The translations under genes and the position numbers were made by a program. A model generated the notes under the pieces. The model was not told the origin of the DNA. It did not search any database and worked only from the letters and a program-made list of their open reading frames with translations. Shown here one piece after another: positions 1 to 5,101 of a stretch of DNA of 5,349 nucleotides. This DNA comes from Gammaproteobacteria bacterium (GTDB taxonomy: Bacteria > Pseudomonadota > Gammaproteobacteria > Pseudomonadales > Oleiphilaceae), in the NCBI GenBank assembly GCA_029268325.1, contig JAJUGC010000189.1, forward strand, positions 1 to 5,349. The letters are read 5' to 3'. Positions within the stretch are counted from its first letter, which is position 1. Each line of letters starts with the position of its first letter.

Positions 1-1609
1 AGTAAGGGTCACGACTGCGCTGGTCCTCAATTTGCTGGGAAACATCTCCCGGCGCAAACATGTCGTCCTTCATCAACACCCTGGTCATCGGAGCAGCCAG
101 CACCATGCGACCGGCCTCATCCCGCACGGTCAGATAGCGGAACTGCCACTGGTGTTCCGGCTCGGTTGTATTTCCTGCCCCGAAAACTCGCTCCAGTAAC
201 TGCAAATACTCCGCGCAGACCGAACCATTGGCACCAAACATCCGGTCCCATTCCTTGGCACACAGCTTGTCGATACTCTCTGTAATATCGAGCCGTAAGC
301 TGTTTTCCGGCTTCGCTCGATGCTCTGGAGTCCGGTTCCAAAATCCCCCAAGTTTCACTTGCTCCTCGAAACTCTGCTCGATGGTTTCCGGCGCAATCCC
401 TTCCTCCTCCAAAACCAACGGATAGTAATGGGCCATGGCCTGTAGCAAATGGTCGATCTGCCGCTCGTCGTGATGGCGAGTCAGGGTAAAGCGTACGCCG
501 CCGCGGGTCATGGGCGCAGCCGGAAAGGTGCCGCTATTTACATAAAAGCCTTCTTGGTTCAGCTTATCGATCAGGTTATAGGCCACCCGTGGCAAACCCG
601 TAGCAACAAAGAAAATGGGCGACTCGGTGTCCGTGATGAAAGGTAAACGGTGATGTGTCAGACAGGTCCTGGCGTAGTCCAGGCGTCGTTGCAGCTCCAC
701 CTGGAGGGGAGTGATTTCACCACTGAGGTGCAAATTGGCCGAGGCGACGGCGGCCCCCAGCATAGGCGGCTGAATGGGCCCGGAGAAGATCAAGGTGGGG
801 CCACATATTCGCACTTTACGGGCCCACTCCTGATTCGGGAATACCAGTGCACCACCAGCAGCGGCAAAGGCTTTGTTGAGGGATACTGCCAACATCACCC
901 GGGGATGGGGCGCCATTCGGCTCCGCACAAAGCCGCAGCCATTTTTGCCCGCCCAACTCATGCCGTGGGCATCGTCCAGATACAGATGCAAGGCTTCATA
1001 ACGAGCCAGCAACGCTTCCAGTTCTTGCAACGGTGCCGCATCGCCATACATGGAGTAGATCCCATCCGCCAGATACCAGATTTTCCGATGCTTAGATCTG
1101 AACTGGCGAATCATGTCCTCCAACTGATCCATTCGGTTATGGCGAATATGATGCACGGGAATGCCGCGAGGCTTTAGAAGCTGCGCTGCGTTTTGCACAC
1201 TGGCGTGAACCTGATGGTCGAGAATGACTGCATCCTCGTCCCGGACAAGTACCGGTAACGCTGCCTGATGCCCCAGGGATGTGGTTGGCGTGACAATGAC
1301 CGGCGCCTGGAACAACTCCTCCAACTGCTGCTCCAGTTGCCTGTAAAGCCCCGTCGATAAATAGGCCCGAGAGGAAGAAAACTGGGTACCGTGCCTGCGC
1401 ACCGCCTCGATGACCCCTTCTATCAAGCGGCTGTCCTGCTCAAGCCCCAAGTAGGAACAGGAGCCGAAGCTGACCATCTGCCGCCCCTGCACCCAGATCG
1501 CTGCGCCTTCAATCGGCCGGTCATCACATTGTAAATGAAGAACTCCTTGTTCAACTGCCTGGGTCAGGACCTGATCAACGGTATCCAAGTAATGATGTCG
1601 CTGACTCAT
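1..1609 (-). CDS. Alpha-oxoamine synthase-type PLP enzyme fused to a GNAT/COG3146-like acyltransferase domain (3' partial)
   Basis: The reading frame runs open for 536 codons from the ATG at 1609 to the window edge, so the C-terminus is missing. Residues ~40-398 are a fold-type I PLP enzyme of the alpha-oxoamine synthase group (BioF, Kbl, serine palmitoyltransferase, CqsA), which condense an amino acid with an acyl-CoA or acyl-ACP. Visible hallmarks are DHQVHAS (His135, expected to stack on PLP), DGIYSMYGD near 186, DDAHG (Asp212 and His215, cofactor ring contacts), SLNKAF with the Schiff-base Lys246, FSGPIQPP near 275, and GGVRFTLT near Arg373. After a ~40-residue linker, residues ~440-536 (SIDKLCAKEWDRM, then YLQLLERVF and FRYLTVRDEAGRMVLAAPM) resemble the start of COG3146/DUF482-type GNAT acyltransferases. 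The product and both acyl substrates cannot be read from the sequence. A fusion would suit condensation followed by N- or O-acylation of the product (inference). The enzyme should be cytoplasmic, as no signal peptide or membrane segment is seen. It is transcribed divergently from the yfiR-like/kinase pair. The PLP domain call is strong and the acyltransferase call moderate. Confidence 0.88.
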   Translation of the reverse strand, partial: MSQRHHYLDTVDQVLTQAVEQGVLHLQCDDRPIEGAAIWVQGRQMVSFGSCSYLGLEQDSRLIEGVIEAVRRHGTQFSSSRAYLSTGLYRQLEQQLEELFQAPVIVTPTTSLGHQAALPVLVRDEDAVILDHQVHASVQNAAQLLKPRGIPVHHIRHNRMDQLEDMIRQFRSKHRKIWYLADGIYSMYGDAAPLQELEALLARYEALHLYLDDAHGMSWAGKNGCGFVRSRMAPHPRVMLAVSLNKAFAAAGGALVFPNQEWARKVRICGPTLIFSGPIQPPMLGAAVASANLHLSGEITPLQVELQRRLDYARTCLTHHRLPFITDTESPIFFVATGLPRVAYNLIDKLNQEGFYVNSGTFPAAPMTRGGVRFTLTRHHDERQIDHLLQAMAHYYPLVLEEEGIAPETIEQSFEEQVKLGGFWNRTPEHRAKPENSLRLDITESIDKLCAKEWDRMFGANGSVCAEYLQLLERVFGAGNTTEPEHQWQFRYLTVRDEAGRMVLAAPMTRVLMKDDMFAPGDVSQQIEDQRSRDPY

Positions 1610-1625
1610 CTTCCTCCTCCCTCCT
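1610..1625 (-). promoter_or_regulatory. Tandem Shine-Dalgarno for the oxoamine synthase gene
   Basis: Read on the minus strand, the 16 bases before the ATG at 1609 contain AGGAGG twice (1625-1620 and 1618-1613) in a purine-only run. The spacings to the start codon are about 10 and 3 bases, one slightly long and one short, so either or both may be used. The run fixes the start codon of this gene well. No second ATG/GTG with such a site lies nearby. Confidence 0.7.
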
Positions 1626-1663
1626 GGCCACCTTTGGAATCTGTGCAGCCCATGGCTTTGGCT

Positions 1664-1676
1664 CAGTGAGTCAGTG
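1664..1676 (-). repeat. 13 bp motif, copy B (inverted partner of 1764-1776)
   Basis: On the minus strand this reads CACTGACTCACTG, matching the plus-strand copy at 1764-1776 (CACTGCCTCACTG) at 12 of 13 positions. Each copy is itself a pair of CACTG half-sites 8 bases apart. The two copies point in opposite directions, with centres exactly 100 bp apart, and this one lies about 55-67 bp upstream of the oxoamine synthase start. It could be a regulator binding site; the regulator is unknown. Confidence 0.45.
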
Positions 1677-1726
1677 GCTCGCTTGCATCAGGTATCCCGT
1701 GGCACACCCCCATGTTGGATAGTCAT

Positions 1727-1748
1727 GCCCTACAGAAGTAGGCTTTTT
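1727..1748 (+). terminator. Rightward intrinsic-terminator-like hairpin with T-tract
   Basis: On the plus strand, CCTAC (1729-1733) pairs with GTAGG (1738-1742) around an AGAA loop. The stem can extend by G1727-C1743 with a bulged C, and TTTTT (1744-1748) follows directly. Stem plus T-run is the architecture of a factor-independent terminator. The stem is short. No plus-strand gene precedes it, since the gene to the left runs the other way. It could therefore stop antisense transcription coming out of the oxoamine synthase gene, end a small RNA, or be chance. Read the other way it lies in the likely 5' leader of that gene and carries no T-tract. Confidence 0.4.
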
Positions 1749-1763
1749 CGCGTCATCCTCTTT

Positions 1764-1785
1764 CACTGCCTCACTGTGCCTCACT
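1764..1785 (+). repeat. 13 bp motif copy A plus 9 bp direct repeat (operator-like)
   Basis: CACTGCCTCACTG (1764-1776) matches the inverted copy at 1664-1676 at 12 of 13 positions. Overlapping it, TGCCTCACT occurs twice (1767-1775 and 1777-1785) with a 10 bp period, about one helical turn, which would place the two copies on the same DNA face. This is the layout expected for cooperative binding of a transcription factor. No known consensus is recognised, so the function is inferred. Confidence 0.45.
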
Positions 1786-1790
1786 TTTAA

Positions 1791-1823
1791 TGATAGTAAC
1801 TGCTAACCATGACGCAGTTATCA
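1791..1823. repeat. Imperfect inverted repeat (possible operator)
   Basis: TAACTGC (1797-1803) is the exact reverse complement of GCAGTTA (1814-1820), with a 10-base centre. Allowing 3 extra bases on the left, the arms extend to TGATAGTAACTGC and GCAGTTATCA. A -10-like TATCAT for leftward transcription (minus strand, 1795-1790, 5 of 6 matches to TATAAT) touches the left arm, but no good -35 sits in front of it. A repressor or activator site controlling the oxoamine synthase promoter would fit; this is inference from position and symmetry only. Confidence 0.35.
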
Positions 1824-2024
1824 GTGAAAATAGCCCGAACGTAAGAAAAACTGACCTAAGTGTTAGAAAACTCGGAGGAAATAAGGTAAAAAGTAACGCC
1901 ATGTTCAGGATGCCGGCTTACCAAAGCAAACAAGACACAAAGTTCTGTTAAACCGTCTTACCAGGATCTTCGTCAAGATACCTATAGAAACAACATTTCG
2001 ACCTGCGGACAGGGTTTTCACCGG

Positions 2025-2050
2025 TCGACAATTTGGTTTAGAGCTATACT
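2025..2050 (+). promoter_or_regulatory. Weak promoter-like element before the yfiR-like gene
   Basis: TATACT (2045-2050) matches the sigma-70 -10 consensus at 5 of 6 positions. The nearest -35-like hexamer, TCGACA (2025-2030, 5 of 6), is only 14 bases away, shorter than the usual 16-18, so an activator or a different sigma factor may be needed. If used, transcription would begin near 2057. That would leave a leader of about 30 bases before the ATG at 2087 and exclude the GTG at 2054 as a start. Confidence 0.25.
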
Positions 2051-2086
2051 GATGTGCGTCTAAGGATCAGGATTATTTCCCATACA

Positions 2087-2662
2087 ATGACAGCCAACGG
2101 ACGACAGAATTTTTGTGCAAAGGATGTTTTTGCTCTAGTGCTTGGCTTGTGGTGTGCTCTCTTCCAGTCCATCTCCTATGGCAGCCAACACCGCTACAAC
2201 GAGCTTGACCTCAAGGCCGCCTATATCTTTAATTTCATGAAATTTGTGGAATGGCCCGAGGAGCGGTCCGACGCACTTCCCCAAATCAATGTCTGCGCCT
2301 ATAGCGGCGACCCGATACTGGCAAAGCTCAAAAGGTTGGAATCCCAACGGGTCCGCAACCTAAAAGTCGTGCTGCAGGTCTATGATTCAGCGGCCGACGT
2401 CAACCAGTGCCAGCTCATTTACCTGAACGTCATTTCTGCGGAAAAACGCGCGGAAATTCTTCAAGCGGTTAAAAACAAGCCCGTTCTCACCATCGGCCAC
2501 GAAGGCCGCTACAGTGATGATGACGAAATTATCACCTTCTTTGCCAAGAACAATCGCCTGCGTTTTGACATCAACTATCGCCAAGCCCAACAGGGTGGAC
2601 TCCAAATCAGTTCACGTCTGCTAAGACTGGCCCGGGTTAGCGAGCAACCTCAAGATGATTGA
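2087..2662 (+). CDS. YfiR/DUF4154-family periplasmic regulatory protein
   Basis: From the ATG at 2087 the product is 191 residues, about the size of P. aeruginosa YfiR. Residues ~1-33 look like a Sec signal peptide: basic start, hydrophobic core FALVLGLWCALF, and a likely cleavage near SYG/S. The mature part carries the family pattern: LKAAYIFNFMKFVEWP near 41-57, INVCAYSGDP near 67-75, a CQLIYLNV strand near 108, LTIGHEGRY, and the C-terminal FDINYRQAQQGGLQISSRLLRLARV. Mature-part cysteines are Cys70 and Cys108, in the positions of one disulfide pair described in YfiR; the second pair is absent. YfiR proteins are periplasmic inhibitors of a membrane partner with a CHASE8 sensor, and here the partner is the overlapping kinase gene (2655). 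An in-frame GTG at 2054 would add 11 residues but overlaps a -10-like element. AGGA at 2069-2072 is rather far from the ATG, so the start is uncertain. The family call is firm; the inhibitory role is inference. Confidence 0.88.
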   Translation: MTANGRQNFCAKDVFALVLGLWCALFQSISYGSQHRYNELDLKAAYIFNFMKFVEWPEERSDALPQINVCAYSGDPILAKLKRLESQRVRNLKVVLQVYDSAADVNQCQLIYLNVISAEKRAEILQAVKNKPVLTIGHEGRYSDDDEIITFFAKNNRLRFDINYRQAQQGGLQISSRLLRLARVSEQPQDD

Positions 2663-5096
2663 CACCTTCCCCCGCCTGACGGTGGCGCGCAAACTCATGT
2701 TCGGCAACCTCATCATCATCGGGATTGCCCTGCTGAGCGCGTCCGTTGCCTATTTGTGGCTGGAATCCAGCTACCAGCGACAAAACCTTAGTCATGCCAT
2801 GACTTCCCAGGCCCGCCTGATCGCCTATACGTCCACCGCGCCTTTAAGCTTCCGGGATACGATTGCCGCCACCGAAAGCCTCTCCGCGGCGCATTCGGTC
2901 CGGGAAGTGATGTCCGCTATTCTGCTGGACCGGGAAAACAAGGTTTTTGCCCAGTACCATTCCCAACAGGAAGAAACTAACCGGGCAAGCTTTGTTGAAG
3001 AGGGGCGCCTGAACTGGCCCGATCCCAGCCAGAACACTATCTACTCCCATGGGGTGTTGCATGTACTGGAGCCGGTCATTCTCGATGGAGAGCAGATTGG
3101 CAATGTCTATATCCGCACCAGCCTGCTGCCGCTCCATGAACAGCAGACCCAGCGGGCCTGGATCGTTTTGCTGATTTACTTGACCGCTTTTGTCATTTCC
3201 ATTCTGGCCTTTTCCCGCCTGCAGCGGGTTATCACCTGGCCGATCCAGTTGTTGAGCAGGATTGTCGCCCAGGTTGCCTCCAGCAACGACTACAGCCTGC
3301 GGGTCTATTATCGAAGCTCCGACGAAATCGGCGCCCTGGCCCGCGGATTTAACGACATGCTCAATGAGATCCAGAAGCGTGACGAGCAGCTCAGCGCCTA
3401 CAGTGACCGCCTGTCCCAGGAAGTCGCGCGCCAAACCGCCGAGTTGCGCCGCTCCTTTGAAGCTCTGAACGAAGCAAACGAAACCATCCGGGAGAAAGAG
3501 CGGTCACGGATCCTGGCCGAGTCCCGGGAGAAAGCCAAGGCCGATTTCCTGGCCCATATGAGCCATGAACTGCGTACCCCCATGAACGGGATTCTCGGCA
3601 TGCTGAGCCTGCTGCGCGAGACCTGTACGGATCCCGAGCAATTGAACTATGTGGATGTGGCCACCGAGTCCGCAACCCATCTGCTGGCATTACTCGACGA
3701 CATTTTGGACTACTCCAAGATCGAGGCCGGCCAACAGCTCCTGGAGCTAAGGGACTTCAAGCTGCAGCAGTCCATTGACGAAGTGCTGGAACTGTTGGGG
3801 GAACATGCCCTGGCAAAGGGGGTGGAAATCGCCTCTCTTCAGGAGAATCCGATCCCTCAATGGATCAAAGGTGATCCGGTCCGGGTTAAGCAGCTGATCA
3901 CCAACCTGGTGGGCAATGCCATCAAATTCACCTCGGAGGGTATGATCCGCATCGTCTCCAGAGTGGTCGACCGCTATGACAATCTGATCTGGATCGAGAT
4001 CGAAGTGGAAGATACCGGCATTGGGATTCCCGACGCAGCCAAGGAGCGTATTTTTGAAGCCTTTGCCCAAGCGGACTCCTCCACGACCCGTCGCTTCGGC
4101 GGCACCGGCCTGGGCCTGGCCCTCTGCAAGCGAATCGTCCAGGAGATGGGCGGCTCGCTCCGCCTGAGCTCCAAGGAACATCAAGGCAGCCGCTTTACCC
4201 TGTCCCTGCCCTTTGCCACCTCGGCCCTTCCAGACACTCCGTCGGAACTGGAGCAAAAGCTCCAGGGCGTTGTTGCCCAGGTGATTTCGCCTTGCGAGCT
4301 GGTCTGCCAAAGCCTGCATCAGCGCCTACAGCGTATGGGCCTTGATGTCACCAGCCATTCTTCTCTGGAGTCTCTACACCAGCAGCTGGAAGCCGGGCAA
4401 ACGCCGGACTTTGTGTTTGTGGATATTACTGACACAGAAATGGCGCAACTGGAGGCTTTGGGACGAACTCTTAAAGCCAAGGGCTCCAAACTGATTTTGA
4501 CCGGCTCCCACAGCCAGCGTTTTGCCTACATAGAAAGCATGCGAGATGCCTACCAGGGATTCCTGGTCAAACCGGTACGTCGCAAGTCCCTGGAAGCGCT
4601 GTTTTCGCTCTTCTATCCCGGCAGCGACAGCGCACTGTCTACGGACCGGGATAACCTGCAGACACAACGCCAGGAGCTGGCTGACCAGAAGTTTCGCCTG
4701 CTGGTCGTGGAGGACAATCTGGTGAACCAGAAAGTCGCCAAGGGGCGCCTCAACAAAATGGGACATGCGGTGGATCTGGCGGAAAATGGCGTTCAGGCCA
4801 TTGCCCTGTTGGAACAGAACCAATATGACTTGATCTTCATGGACTGCCAGATGCCCGTTATGGACGGCTACCAGGCAGCCCAGATCATCCGCTCCCGGGG
4901 CCTGGCGCCCAACACGCCGATCATTGCCATGACCGCCCATGCCCTGCCCGGAGACCGGCAGCGCTGTTTGGAGTCCGGCATGGATGACTATCTGGCCAAA
5001 CCCGTCACCCAGGAGGTGTTCATTTCGGTCCTGCATCACTGGCTGATTGCCCGCTCCCAGGAGTCCGCTCCATCCGAGGGTAACGGCGAGACCTAG
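2655..5096 (+). CDS. Membrane hybrid sensor histidine kinase (CHASE8-like, HAMP, HisKA, HATPase, two receiver domains)
   Basis: The 813-residue inner-membrane kinase reads, in order: TM1 ~13-37; a ~130-residue periplasmic segment (~38-166) resembling the CHASE8 sensor of YfiN-type proteins (TSTAPLSFRDTIAATESL, later VFAQY); TM2 ~168-187; HAMP ~190-242 with DEIGALARGFNDML; a coiled coil to ~297; HisKA with phospho-acceptor His304 in HMSHELRTP; and HATPase_c ~405-520 with N box Asn417/Asn421, G1 DTGIGIP, F box FEAFAQAD and G2 GGTGLGLAL. A first receiver-like domain (~536-652) keeps Asp590 and Lys639 but lacks the N-terminal acidic pair. The second receiver (~680-795) is complete, with Glu686/Asp687, Asp730, Thr760 and Lys782. 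No Hpt domain follows, so a separate Hpt protein is expected to pass phosphate to a response regulator. The ATG overlaps the end of the yfiR-like gene by 8 bases and has no good Shine-Dalgarno, suggesting translational coupling. The periplasmic domain is the likely YfiR contact (inference from YfiR-YfiN). The signal and output are unknown. Confidence 0.93.
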   Translation: MIDTFPRLTVARKLMFGNLIIIGIALLSASVAYLWLESSYQRQNLSHAMTSQARLIAYTSTAPLSFRDTIAATESLSAAHSVREVMSAILLDRENKVFAQYHSQQEETNRASFVEEGRLNWPDPSQNTIYSHGVLHVLEPVILDGEQIGNVYIRTSLLPLHEQQTQRAWIVLLIYLTAFVISILAFSRLQRVITWPIQLLSRIVAQVASSNDYSLRVYYRSSDEIGALARGFNDMLNEIQKRDEQLSAYSDRLSQEVARQTAELRRSFEALNEANETIREKERSRILAESREKAKADFLAHMSHELRTPMNGILGMLSLLRETCTDPEQLNYVDVATESATHLLALLDDILDYSKIEAGQQLLELRDFKLQQSIDEVLELLGEHALAKGVEIASLQENPIPQWIKGDPVRVKQLITNLVGNAIKFTSEGMIRIVSRVVDRYDNLIWIEIEVEDTGIGIPDAAKERIFEAFAQADSSTTRRFGGTGLGLALCKRIVQEMGGSLRLSSKEHQGSRFTLSLPFATSALPDTPSELEQKLQGVVAQVISPCELVCQSLHQRLQRMGLDVTSHSSLESLHQQLEAGQTPDFVFVDITDTEMAQLEALGRTLKAKGSKLILTGSHSQRFAYIESMRDAYQGFLVKPVRRKSLEALFSLFYPGSDSALSTDRDNLQTQRQELADQKFRLLVVEDNLVNQKVAKGRLNKMGHAVDLAENGVQAIALLEQNQYDLIFMDCQMPVMDGYQAAQIIRSRGLAPNTPIIAMTAHALPGDRQRCLESGMDDYLAKPVTQEVFISVLHHWLIARSQESAPSEGNGET

Positions 5097-5101
5097 CCCC
5101 C

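Larger units (their letters stand above)
1610..2086. other. Divergent intergenic region (477 bp), no gene seen
   Basis: No convincing protein gene lies between the two divergent starts; the longest ATG-led frame noticed here (from 1901) has only 16 codons and no well-spaced Shine-Dalgarno. The half next to the oxoamine synthase gene holds the repeats and hairpins listed separately. The half next to the yfiR-like gene (about 1830-2040) is A-rich and shows only a 5 bp stem (ATCTT/AAGAT, 1966-1979) and a weak promoter-like element near 2045. No tRNA, CRISPR, insertion sequence end or recognisable riboswitch was seen. The length and repeat content suggest regulated transcription of both flanking units (inference). 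Confidence 0.7.

Noticed and set aside
650..1177. Plus-strand 175-codon open frame opposite the oxoamine synthase gene
   Set aside because: It is antisense to well-conserved catalytic motifs (DGIYSMYGD, DDAHG, SLNKAF) and its translation resembles no known family.
1700..1718. Possible sigma-54 promoter: TGGCAC followed by TTGG
   Set aside because: The GG to downstream-G spacing is about 16 bases instead of 12, and the GC of the -12 element is absent.
1901..1951. Small ATG-led frame of 16 codons (MFRMPAYQSKQDTKFC) after a GGAGG at 1874-1878
   Set aside because: The GGAGG is more than 20 bases from the ATG, and the peptide shows no signal peptide, motif or other coding sign.
1964..1981. Hairpin ATCTT-CGTC-AAGAT upstream of the yfiR-like gene
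   Set aside because: It is a 5 bp AT-rich stem with no T-tract, easily expected by chance.
2087..2200. Lipoprotein signal at Cys23 of the YfiR-like protein
   Set aside because: The residues before Cys23 (GLW) do not fit the lipobox small-residue rule, so an ordinary signal peptide is more likely.
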